This document shows, in pieces, positions 5,293-11,504 of a stretch of 55,693 bases of DNA; positions within the stretch are counted from its first letter, which is position 1, and the number at the start of each line of letters is the position of its first letter. The stretch comes from a virus. The position numbers and the translations under genes are program-made. The notes under the pieces are model-generated. The model saw only the letters and a list, made by a program, of their open reading frames with translations, made no database searches and was not told where the DNA came from. The stretch spans positions 1 through 55,693 of the IMG/VR virus record IMGVR_UViG_3300020371_000012, one strand, 5' to 3'.

Positions 5293-5490
5293 ATGACTCC
5301 GAACACTCTGAACGTTGCTACTGCATCCCGTGAAGATCTTCTGATTGCTGATGCTCGTGGTCAGGTAAAGTACACCGTGCTTAAGACTCAACGTCCTCGG
5401 AAAGATTTGCTGGTGCTGACACAAACTAAGGGTCTCCGCACTAACACTAACCGTGGTAAGATTAACGACAAGCACGCTACACTGATCTGA
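5293..5490 (+). CDS. Small basic hypothetical protein
   Basis: 65 residues from the ATG at 5293, chosen because it lies nine bases after the AAAGAA block, as in the other cassette genes; an in-frame ATG at 5284 would add three residues. The sequence is Thr/Arg/Lys-rich (MTPNTLNVATASREDLLIADARGQVKYTVLKTQRPRKD) with a basic tail (TKGLRTNTNRGKINDKH). The charge and lack of hydrophobic stretches would fit nucleic-acid binding, but no domain is recognised. It is monocistronic, between two strong promoters. Confidence 0.65.
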   Translation: MTPNTLNVATASREDLLIADARGQVKYTVLKTQRPRKDLLVLTQTKGLRTNTNRGKINDKHATLI

Positions 5491-5510
5491 GAGGATATGT
5501 GAGGGGGTGC

Positions 5511-5539
5511 TTGACACTCCCTCTGATATCTGATAGAAT
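5511..5539 (+). promoter_or_regulatory. Strong sigma70-type promoter of the oxygenase operon
   Basis: Perfect TTGACA (5511-5516), 17-base spacer, TAGAAT (5534-5539). Expected transcription start is near 5545-5547, at the 5' arm of the candidate structured leader. It drives 5735 and the genes downstream. Confidence 0.75.
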
Positions 5540-5734
5540 GACAGTAGCGAATGAGCAGGGTTTTTGCGGTTCTTATGTGTTAGGGTGCGATCCGATGGGT
5601 TTTAATATTCGCTAACTACCCTAACCTACAACGAACCAAAATCGAGAGAGTGATTTCGTGTTCATTAAAAAAATTTTTCAGGTATAAAAAGTCCCTCAGG
5701 GTCGAGCATAGATAAGGAGGTAAATGAAGGACTA
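5540..5734 (+). ncRNA. Long leader with candidate H-type pseudoknot
   Basis: Two perfect 8-base complementary pairs interlock: TAGCGAAT (5545-5552) with ATTCGCTA (5607-5614), and GTTAGGGT (5579-5586) with ACCCTAAC (5618-5625). The order arm1-arm2-arm1'-arm2' is that of an H-type pseudoknot. A 10-codon ORF (5551-5583, MSRVFAVLMC) begins in arm 1 and stops in arm 2. The rest contains an A/T tract and then AAGGAGG (5714-5720) before a four-codon minicistron. It could be a regulatory leader; it matches no riboswitch consensus that I know. Confidence 0.45.
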
Positions 5735-5932
5735 ATGGAAACCTATCATATTAACGAGATGCTCTTCCATGTATATGAGAAGAATACAGTGGGAGAAACA
5801 AGGGTACTTAATTGTTGTCTAACCGTAGATGAACTCGAAGATAAACTAGCAAATAAAGAGATTGATATCAGTAAAGTAGAAATTGAGGTTCTACCACCCA
5901 ACCAAGCAGAATGTGAAGATGCAAGTTATTGA
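5735..5932 (+). CDS. Small conserved cyanophage protein
   Basis: 65 residues (METYHINEML...). It is preceded by AAGGAGG and a tiny ORF (ATG AAG GAC TAA, 5724-5735) whose stop overlaps this ATG, so ribosomes probably reinitiate here. The pattern METY.INEM.F.VYE......V....VDELEDKL resembles a small family I recall from cyanophages, without known function. It has some resemblance to the product of 6764-6931. The next gene starts 14 bases before its end. Confidence 0.7.
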   Translation: METYHINEMLFHVYEKNTVGETRVLNCCLTVDELEDKLANKEIDISKVEIEVLPPNQAECEDASY

Positions 5933-6584
5933 CTTACCCAACTTCGGTATTATTGAAGCGCAGTTAACCGAGGAACATGTAGACCTTCTGTATAAGGATC
6001 TGATTCGCCAAGCACCTGAAGGATGGGAGTTTGACGGTCACAAAATTGTCAAGGGTACGGAAGTACCTCAGTGGGACTTTGATTGGTCTCCAGAGACCTA
6101 TGAGAAGTTCATGGGAGAGTGTCTCGGTCCTTGCATCAACACGTATGCCGAGAAGTACGGTAAGCATACTCTTATGTGTACTTCACAGATGCATGGAATT
6201 AGTGTAAGTAGGTGTTGGGTGAGATGCAGCAAGCCAGGAGAATATCTCTCAGTACATGATCATAGTGCTCTGTGGTCCTTTGCAGTATGGTTGAACATTC
6301 CATATGACTATAGGGAAGAGCAGAAAGATAATGAAGCGTTCACACCTTATGCAGGAGACTTCCAGTTAATCTATCCATCAACTACAGGTATTATGTTGAA
6401 GAAGAACTGGAGACTTGATAGGGCTATGGAGGGTCGTATGATCTTCTTCCCGAGTCAGATTAGTCATATGGTTTATCCGCATCATACCACCAGCGGCGCG
6501 GCGTTTGACGGTGAGTATCGTGTATGTGTTGCAGGTAATATCTCATTAGATAGTTACCAAGTATTAGATAATGTAGCTTCCTAA
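5919..6584 (+). CDS. 2OG-Fe(II) oxygenase-like protein
   Basis: 221 residues from the ATG at 5919, which follows GAAG; earlier in-frame codons lie inside the preceding gene. Members of this cyanophage family are annotated as putative 2-oxoglutarate/Fe(II)-dependent dioxygenases: a double-stranded beta-helix binds iron through H-x-D/E...H and 2OG through an Arg. Here residues 113-115 are HDH in SVHDHSALWSFAVWLNIPYD, the distal His is probably H183 (ISHMVYP) and R201 lies in EYRVCVAGNI. The first motif is H-D-H rather than textbook H-x-D. The substrate is unknown; protein or nucleotide hydroxylation are both possible. It is the main gene of the operon behind the structured leader. Confidence 0.8.
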   Translation: MQVIDLPNFGIIEAQLTEEHVDLLYKDLIRQAPEGWEFDGHKIVKGTEVPQWDFDWSPETYEKFMGECLGPCINTYAEKYGKHTLMCTSQMHGISVSRCWVRCSKPGEYLSVHDHSALWSFAVWLNIPYDYREEQKDNEAFTPYAGDFQLIYPSTTGIMLKKNWRLDRAMEGRMIFFPSQISHMVYPHHTTSGAAFDGEYRVCVAGNISLDSYQVLDNVAS

Positions 6585-6624
6585 AGTATTAAACGTATAG
6601 ATATGGAGAACACTATATCTGTGC

Positions 6625-6777
6625 ATGATGAACGTAGAACTGGAACCTTATCACCTAGACTTGCTAATTGAGACACTTTCGTTTAGACTTGAAGAGGATA
6701 GTCAGTTACACTTTCTACCCGATGTACGTTCTGATCTAGAAGAATTACTTGCTACTTTTGAAGATGAATGTCTATAA
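6625..6777 (+). CDS. Small acidic helical protein
   Basis: 50 residues (MMNVELEPYH...), with two adjacent ATGs and GGAGA about 17 bases upstream. The pattern MNVELEPYHLDLLIETLSFRLEED...L..DVRSDLEELLATFEDE is a two-helix layout common among short cyanobacterial and cyanophage proteins. It overlaps the next gene by 14 bases. Function unknown. Confidence 0.65.
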   Translation: MMNVELEPYHLDLLIETLSFRLEEDSQLHFLPDVRSDLEELLATFEDECL

Positions 6778-6931
6778 TGTTTATATCGGTGACGACATGA
6801 TTATTCATGAGTGCCGAGAAGAAGATCTAGAGCATAAGCTTGTATTTGTCAGAGAGTATTTTGATTGGTATAAAGATGATGATCTCCGAACAGAGAAGTT
6901 GAAAATCGTTAAGATTGAGACCTCTAAATAA
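6764..6931 (+). CDS. Small hypothetical protein
   Basis: 55 residues from the ATG at 6764 (MNVYNVYIGD...), starting inside the previous gene. Composition is strand, helix, strand: NVYNVYIGDDMIIHECREEDLEHKLVF ends with EKLKIVKIETSK. It looks like a shorter relative of the product of 5735-5932 (strand, then a DLEHKL/ELEDKL helix, then a KIVKIE/KVEIEV strand). Function unknown. Confidence 0.6.
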   Translation: MNVYNVYIGDDMIIHECREEDLEHKLVFVREYFDWYKDDDLRTEKLKIVKIETSK

Positions 6932-6970
6932 ACCAGAACCATTGCAATGATTGATTTGCTGTGGTAGAAT
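6923..6970 (+). promoter_or_regulatory. Candidate promoters upstream of the glycosyltransferase
   Basis: TCTAAATA (6923-6930) is a one- or two-mismatch version of the T4-type late promoter. It is followed by TTGCAA (6942-6947), a 17-base spacer and TAGAAT (6965-6970), a reasonable sigma70-type promoter 23 bases before the ATG at 6994. Either or both may be used. Confidence 0.5.
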
Positions 6971-6993
6971 AATTTCGTAAAACATTCAATGTT

Positions 6994-7746
6994 ATGGCTA
7001 AAGGATTTACTGTAAAAGCGAAAGCTCCTACTCCGAAAAAAGTAGAAGATGATTTTGATATCGCAGCAGCAAAGGAGATGGTAAAAGGCAAGAGTATTGT
7101 CTTCTGTCTCCCTGGTCGCGGTGTCTCTTATATTTTCCTCAAGGCATTTGTCCAACTGTGCTTTGATCTCGTCCAAACTGGTGCAAGCATTCAGATTGCC
7201 CAGGACTACTCTTCCATGGTTAACTTTGCACGATGCAAGGTACTTGGTGCTAATGTTCTCCGTGGACCCAAACAGATCCCCTGGGATGGCAAGTTGGAGT
7301 ATGACTACCAACTGTGGATCGACTCGGATATCGTCTTCGATGTTGAGAAGTTCTACCGTCTTGTGTGGATGAACAAGGACATCGCAGCTGGTTGGTACAT
7401 GACTGAGGATGGTAAGACCACCTCTGTTGCACACTGGTTGGAAGAAGATGACTTCGCTAAGAATGGCGGTGTCATGAATCACGAAACTGGTGAGTCTATC
7501 TCTCGTCGTCGTAAGCCTTTCACCGTGGACTACACTGGCTTCGGTTGGGTCCTGATCAAGAAAGGTGTCTTTGAGAATCTTGAGTATCCTTGGTTCGCTC
7601 CTAAGATGCAGGTCTTTGAATCTGGTGATGTTCAGGATATGTGTGGAGAAGACGTTTCGTTCTGTCTCGATGCGAAGGAAGCGGGTTATGAGATCTGGTG
7701 TGATCCTAAGATCCGTGTTGGACATGAAAAGACTCGCGTGATCTGA
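6994..7746 (+). CDS. GT-A-fold glycosyltransferase-like protein
   Basis: 250 residues. After a basic N-terminal extension (MAKGFTVKAKAPTPKK), residues 33-90 have the alternating strand/helix pattern of a nucleotide-sugar-binding fold (GKSIVFCLPGRGVSYIF). Residues 108-113 are WIDSDI, where DSD fits the DxD metal/nucleotide-sugar motif. Then come GWYM (133-136), TGFGWVLIKKGVFE (181-194), CGEDVSFC (217-224) and a final His (H244 in RVGHEK), all in the positions expected for inverting GT-A enzymes. Acceptor unknown: host glycan, phage protein or DNA are all possible. It is coupled to the next gene by TGATG. Confidence 0.65.
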   Translation: MAKGFTVKAKAPTPKKVEDDFDIAAAKEMVKGKSIVFCLPGRGVSYIFLKAFVQLCFDLVQTGASIQIAQDYSSMVNFARCKVLGANVLRGPKQIPWDGKLEYDYQLWIDSDIVFDVEKFYRLVWMNKDIAAGWYMTEDGKTTSVAHWLEEDDFAKNGGVMNHETGESISRRRKPFTVDYTGFGWVLIKKGVFENLEYPWFAPKMQVFESGDVQDMCGEDVSFCLDAKEAGYEIWCDPKIRVGHEKTRVI

Positions 7747-7901
7747 TGTTATACAAGGTCATGGAGTTAGGTACAGATGGTTGGGGGATTAATGACCCCC
7801 ACCGTGATCGTAACCTGACTAAAGAACAGGCTAAAGAGAGACTCGAACATTATATTCATGAGGGAGTCTCTCCTTCAAGACTCAAAGCAACTCCTGAATA
7901 A
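7746..7901 (+). CDS. Small conserved cyanophage protein
   Basis: 51 residues (MLYKVMELGT...), TGATG overlap with the glycosyltransferase gene. It contains DGWGINDPHRDRNLTKEQAKERLEHYIHEGVSPSRLKA: a turn rich in G, W and N, then one long helix. This 'LTKEQAKERLE..I.EG..P..L' layout is frequent in small cyanophage proteins that lie among structural genes. Function unknown. A short GC-rich stretch (7902-7950) follows, without a clear stem. Confidence 0.7.
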   Translation: MLYKVMELGTDGWGINDPHRDRNLTKEQAKERLEHYIHEGVSPSRLKATPE

Positions 7902-7964
7902 AAACCCCTATCGGCGCGTTTTACCCGCGTCCGACCGCGAAAAACCTCTAAGTATTACTAAATA

Positions 7965-8111
7965 ATGGCTGTAAAGAAAATGAGCAAGAGTGGTTCGGTT
8001 TTTATCGAATCAGCTCCCAAGAAAACAAGGCAAGGAAGTGGACGTAACACTAAGTATGCTGCTACCTCCGCCAACAACAAACGTAAACGTTATCGAGGAC
8101 AAGGAAGGTAA
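7965..8111 (+). CDS. Small highly basic protein
   Basis: 48 residues (MAVKKMSKSG...). Nearly a third is Lys/Arg, and the C-terminus reads NNKRKRYRGQGR. The KKTRQGSGRNTKYAATSANN core is one I recall as a conserved tiny cyanophage protein near the gp25/gp6 region. Its charge suggests nucleic-acid or virion-interior association (inference). It ends TAATG, overlapping the next start. Confidence 0.7.
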   Translation: MAVKKMSKSGSVFIESAPKKTRQGSGRNTKYAATSANNKRKRYRGQGR

Positions 8112-8266
8112 TGGCTGATTCTGATCCAAGAAATGCACCTAACGCAGAAGCTCCTGCACCTGAGGGCGCTCAACAGTTTGGATATGATGTTGCTGCACAA
8201 GCAAGAAAGAGGGCAAAAGACTCTAGGAACGAAACTAATCCCAATTCTCCTTTAGCCGCTGGGTAA
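8111..8266 (+). CDS. Small Ala/Pro-rich protein
   Basis: 51 residues (MADSDPRNAP...), coupled by TAATG to the basic gene before it. The N-terminal half is Ala/Pro-rich and acidic (NAEAPAPEGAQQFGYDVAAQ), the middle is basic (ARKRAKDSRN) and the tail reads NPNSPLAAG. It looks disordered. No family is recognised. It lies five bases before the next gene and is probably part of the same late operon. Confidence 0.6.
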   Translation: MADSDPRNAPNAEAPAPEGAQQFGYDVAAQARKRAKDSRNETNPNSPLAAG

Positions 8267-8271
8267 ATTAT

Positions 8272-8928
8272 ATGAGTTCACTAGTAGTTAATCTACCCGC
8301 ACAAAAAGTGTGGGTCCGTAAAGAGTATCTAAGAGACTTACAAGACGGACATGGTGAATTTGCAGAAGGCGTCTGGGTATCGGCTAAGTCGATACCTGGA
8401 CGTTCTTTTTATTTTGAAACATATCTGCCAGAATATGGTGCAATGTTTGATAAATTGCCCATCAGTGCATTTGTTTCTGAACCAAAGACACCCGATCCAG
8501 ATTTAGATCTACCTAATTTGCAGTTTTGGAATTGCATGGACTATGGTGTAGTCAATGTATGCAAACAATTTGTAGCATCTATGGACTGGCAAGTCCGAAC
8601 TAGACACTTTGGCAATCTAATGGGTACGTATATTTGTACTCTGGACAATTATCATGCTGATATTGATGTCATTGATTCCTCTACGAGTGAAATTCCACAG
8701 GAACATAAGTCATTTAATCTACTTGAATTGGAAAATGGACAGTTTGCTCTATATCCAAACAACAGGTGTAGAATTTTTGACATTAGTCTAACACCTCAAG
8801 AGCCAAAAATACCCGACTTCAAGGTCTCTACAGAGTATTATCAGGTAGAAAATGGCATCAATTGGGGTAGATTGGGTGATACGGATGAATATTTTTGGGA
8901 AACACCTGACGAAAAGGGTAATAAATAA
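8272..8928 (+). CDS. Conserved cyanophage protein upstream of gp25
   Basis: 218 residues (MSSLVVNLPA...). The N-terminus (LPAQKVWVRKEYLRDL..GHGEF..GVWVSAKSIPGRSFYFETYLPEYGAMFDKLPISAF) is one I recall as strongly conserved among T4-like cyanophages next to the baseplate cluster, without assigned function. It is rich in aromatic residues (GMDW-like SMDWQVRTRHFGNLMGTYICTLDNY) and ends ENGINWGRLGDTDEYFWETP. Possible roles are a baseplate assembly or accessory virion factor. I considered T4 gp53 and found no convincing resemblance. A late-promoter-like AATAAATA overlaps its last codons. Confidence 0.7.
   Translation: MSSLVVNLPAQKVWVRKEYLRDLQDGHGEFAEGVWVSAKSIPGRSFYFETYLPEYGAMFDKLPISAFVSEPKTPDPDLDLPNLQFWNCMDYGVVNVCKQFVASMDWQVRTRHFGNLMGTYICTLDNYHADIDVIDSSTSEIPQEHKSFNLLELENGQFALYPNNRCRIFDISLTPQEPKIPDFKVSTEYYQVENGINWGRLGDTDEYFWETPDEKGNK
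8920..8927 (+). promoter_or_regulatory. Late promoter, T4 type
   Basis: AATAAATA, one mismatch to TATAAATA. It overlaps the stop of the previous gene and lies 62 bases before the next start. It probably drives the small gene at 8989 and the gp25-gp6 operon. Confidence 0.5.
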
Positions 8929-8954
8929 AAAGCAGAGATAGAACCTCTCTAAAA

Positions 8955-8970
8955 GTTCTGCTTGCAGAAC
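8955..8970 (+). other. Short hairpin
   Basis: GTTCTG (8955-8960), loop CTTG, CAGAAC (8965-8970): six perfect pairs in the leader of the gene at 8989. No U-run follows, so it is more likely an RNA stability or translation element than a terminator. Confidence 0.5.
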
Positions 8971-8988
8971 AAATTAGGGAGACAGTTC

Positions 8989-9189
8989 ATGTCTAATCAT
9001 CCAATTCCCGATTCAAATCAGGAGTATATGGTTCAGCAGTGGGGTACTAAGTACCTTATTACTGATCCAAGATCAGATTATTACTTAAAAAAGGCCTCAA
9101 AATCAAAAAATGATCCCCCAGAAGACAGATTAAGTCGTCATTGTGGAGGAAAAGATGGTTTTGACGACTATGCCGAGTGGTTGACTTGA
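8989..9189 (+). CDS. Small hypothetical protein
   Basis: 66 residues from the ATG at 8989, seven bases after AGGGAG; a TTG at 8962 is in frame but lies inside the hairpin. The sequence is polar, with YMVQQWGTKYLITDPRSDYYLKKASKSKN and a C-terminus HCGGKDGFDDYAEWLT. No family is recognised. Position between a late promoter and gp25 suggests a virion or assembly role (inference). Confidence 0.65.
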   Translation: MSNHPIPDSNQEYMVQQWGTKYLITDPRSDYYLKKASKSKNDPPEDRLSRHCGGKDGFDDYAEWLT

Positions 9190-9215
9190 TATATAACGTA
9201 TAAAATCCAAGCAAA

Positions 9216-9632
9216 ATGGCATTGTCCAGAAGCAAAAAACGAATATCGAGAGTTTTCAAGGACATTAGTCTCTCTTTTGTAAAGCATCCTGTCACAAATG
9301 ACATTGGAACCTTCCATGATGCGGATGCAATTAAGAGATCGGTGACAAATTTGGTAAGAACTAAGCTTGGTGAGCGATTTTTTCAAAATTTTATTGGTTC
9401 CAGAGTTGAAGATTCTGTTTTTGAACAGCCTTCTGATGAATTATCTGCTTCAACTGAGGAAGATATTCGTTATTTGCTAGAAAATTTTGAAGAACGAATT
9501 GATGGGATCCTAGTTAGGTGCTATTATCCTCCAAATAGTAATGAATTTCACGTTCATATTACCTATAACATCGTTGGATTACCATTGCCAACACAAGATG
9601 TCGATTTCATCCTTCAATCTACTAGGACATAA
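9216..9632 (+). CDS. 25: Baseplate wedge subunit gp25
   Basis: 138 residues. gp25 belongs to the GPW/gp25 lysozyme-like fold family and sits in the baseplate wedge next to the inner tube and sheath. The order here fits: VKHPVTNDIGTFHDADAIKRSVTNLVRTKLGERFFQNFIGSRV (residues 23-65), where GERFF replaces the GERPF/EPR element, then a helix (EDIRYLLENFEERIDGILVRCYY) and strands (NEFHVHITYNIVG). Length is close to T4 gp25 (132 aa). The stop overlaps the gp6 start (TAATG), the usual order in T4-like cyanophages. A TATAAAAT at about 9200 may be a weak late promoter. Confidence 0.92.
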   Translation: MALSRSKKRISRVFKDISLSFVKHPVTNDIGTFHDADAIKRSVTNLVRTKLGERFFQNFIGSRVEDSVFEQPSDELSASTEEDIRYLLENFEERIDGILVRCYYPPNSNEFHVHITYNIVGLPLPTQDVDFILQSTRT

Positions 9633-11503
9633 TGTCATTTAATCAATTTACAAACCTAGATTTTGATAGCCTTAAGATTCAAATTAAGGATTATCTTCGT
9701 GCGAACAGCAATTTTAGTGATTTTGACTTTGAAGGATCTAATTTTTCGGTCCTAATTGACCTTCTTGCATATAATTCTTACATTACGTCATATAATACCA
9801 ATATGGCGGTCAATGAATGCTTCCTTGATAGTGCTACTTTAAGAGAAAATGTTGTTGCACTGTCGAGAAACATCGGATATGTACCTAGATCGAGTAGATC
9901 TTCCCGTGCAGTCATCAACTTTTCGGTGGATTTGGGTACAAATGACACTAGAATCCTAACTTTGAAAGCTGGAACTGTTGCATTGGGTTCTCAAGTCAGC
10001 GGACAGTACGTTTTTTCAATTCCTGATGACTTTGTTACGACTGTAGACAACAATAATGTAGCATTTTTTGAAAATTTGAACATTTATGAGGGAGTTTACC
10101 TTACAAAAACGTTCACTGTTGATTATTCTCTTCCAAATCAGAGATTTATTCTCCCAAATGCTAATATTGACACTACTTCTATTCGTGTTAAGGTTGAATC
10201 TACGACAAATGAGATTTATGAACTGTACGATAACATTTTGAGGGTCGATTCTACCTCAAGATTGTTCTTGATTCAAGAAATTGAAGATGAAAAATACGAA
10301 ATTTTGTTTGGTGACAATATTTTAGGTAAAAAACCGCCTGCAGGCGCCAAAGTTACGGTAAGTTACATCGTCACTAATGGTAGTAGGGGTAATGGAGCTG
10401 CTAATTTTACGTTTACGGGCATTCTAAAAGACGATACCATCTCTACAGTAACTAACGGTATCTCATTAATCACTACTCAACAAAAATCTGAGGGTGGTGA
10501 TGATGTTGAGAGCGTAAATTCTATTAAATACTTAGCACCTCGTATCTACGCGGCACAGTACCGTGCAGTGACGGCAAATGACTATAAGGGTATTATACCA
10601 TTCATATACCCTAACGTTGAATCTGTGACCTCCTACGGGGGGGAGGAGTTGGATCCGCCTGAGTTTGGTAAGGTGTTTATCTCCGTTAAACCAAGAAACG
10701 GTTCTTTCCTATCACAGGTAACCAAAGATCAAATATCGAGAGAACTAAAACAATATTCTATTGCAGGCATTAAACCAGAACTGGTTGATCTCAAGTACTT
10801 GTACGTTGAAACTAATTCTGCAGTTTACTATAATACAAACTCTGTTTTTGACGCTTCTGCATTGAGAACTAAGGTCTTTAATACACTTACGGTATATTCT
10901 CAGTCTACAGACATCAACAGCTTTGGTGGAAGATTTAAATACAGTAAAGTAGTGGGTCTTATTGACGATACTGATGGTGGTATTACTTCCAATATTACTA
11001 AAGTTAAAATTAGAAGAGACTTGGTTCCAGAAACAGGACTTTTTGCAACTTATGAGTTATGTTTTGGTAATGCTTTCTTTGTTAACACTGGCGGATATTC
11101 TGTAAGGTCAACTGGATTTACTGTTGATGGTATTGGTGGCACTTTATACCTTGCTGATATTCCCATTAGTAAAACTAGAGGAAGAATTTTCTTCTTCAAG
11201 TTAGAAAACAATGAACCAGTTATTGTTAAGAGCAATGCGGGAACCGTGAAGTATGACGAAGGAGAGGTTCTTTTAGATGTGGTAAATATATCAGGAACTT
11301 CTTTGACTAACGGAACTGTTCAAGTAGAAGCAATCCCTGAATCTAATGACATTATTGCTTTGAAAGACATTTATCTACAATATGATATTGGAAACAGTGA
11401 AGTGACCGCTCTCCAAGACGTTGTTTCTTCTGGTGAAAATACTTCCGCTACTTCATACGTCGTAACTTCCAGCTACTCCGACGAAGGATATATCAGATCG
11501 TAA
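9632..11503 (+). CDS. 6: Baseplate wedge subunit gp6
   Basis: 623 residues, close to T4 gp6 (660). gp6 (baseplate-J-like family) forms the backbone ring of the wedge. The N-terminus (FNQFTNLDFDSLKIQIKDYLRAN..FSDFDFEGSNFSVLIDLLAYNSYITSYNTNMAVNE) is diagnostic: LLAYN, then a Y/N-rich helix, then LDSATLRENVVALSRNIGYVPRSSRSSRA. QRFILPNANIDT and LFGDNILGKKPPAGAKVTVSYIVTNG are further J-family landmarks. The C-terminal 120 residues are strand-rich and less conserved. Start overlaps the gp25 stop and the next gene begins one base after its stop, so the three are one operon. Confidence 0.93.
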   Translation: MSFNQFTNLDFDSLKIQIKDYLRANSNFSDFDFEGSNFSVLIDLLAYNSYITSYNTNMAVNECFLDSATLRENVVALSRNIGYVPRSSRSSRAVINFSVDLGTNDTRILTLKAGTVALGSQVSGQYVFSIPDDFVTTVDNNNVAFFENLNIYEGVYLTKTFTVDYSLPNQRFILPNANIDTTSIRVKVESTTNEIYELYDNILRVDSTSRLFLIQEIEDEKYEILFGDNILGKKPPAGAKVTVSYIVTNGSRGNGAANFTFTGILKDDTISTVTNGISLITTQQKSEGGDDVESVNSIKYLAPRIYAAQYRAVTANDYKGIIPFIYPNVESVTSYGGEELDPPEFGKVFISVKPRNGSFLSQVTKDQISRELKQYSIAGIKPELVDLKYLYVETNSAVYYNTNSVFDASALRTKVFNTLTVYSQSTDINSFGGRFKYSKVVGLIDDTDGGITSNITKVKIRRDLVPETGLFATYELCFGNAFFVNTGGYSVRSTGFTVDGIGGTLYLADIPISKTRGRIFFFKLENNEPVIVKSNAGTVKYDEGEVLLDVVNISGTSLTNGTVQVEAIPESNDIIALKDIYLQYDIGNSEVTALQDVVSSGENTSATSYVVTSSYSDEGYIRS

Positions 11504-11504
11504 A

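Noticed and set aside
5540-5734. Known glutamine riboswitch (glnA or downstream-peptide motif) in the leader
   Set aside because: The conserved GGAAGUAGG-type core and the flanking CGUUCA/GGAACG stem are absent.
6805-7725. 306-codon open frame on the minus strand
   Set aside because: It is the mirror of the glycosyltransferase and the end of the preceding small genes; it is Ser/Arg/His-rich, has no ribosome-binding site and no family resemblance.
7958-7964. CTAAATA before the gene at 7965 as a late promoter
   Set aside because: It ends directly at the ATG, so a transcript starting ten bases downstream would lack the start codon. It could only serve genes further downstream.
8272-8928. Assignment to T4 gp53
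   Set aside because: The order upstream of gp25 would fit, but none of the expected sequence features could be recognised.
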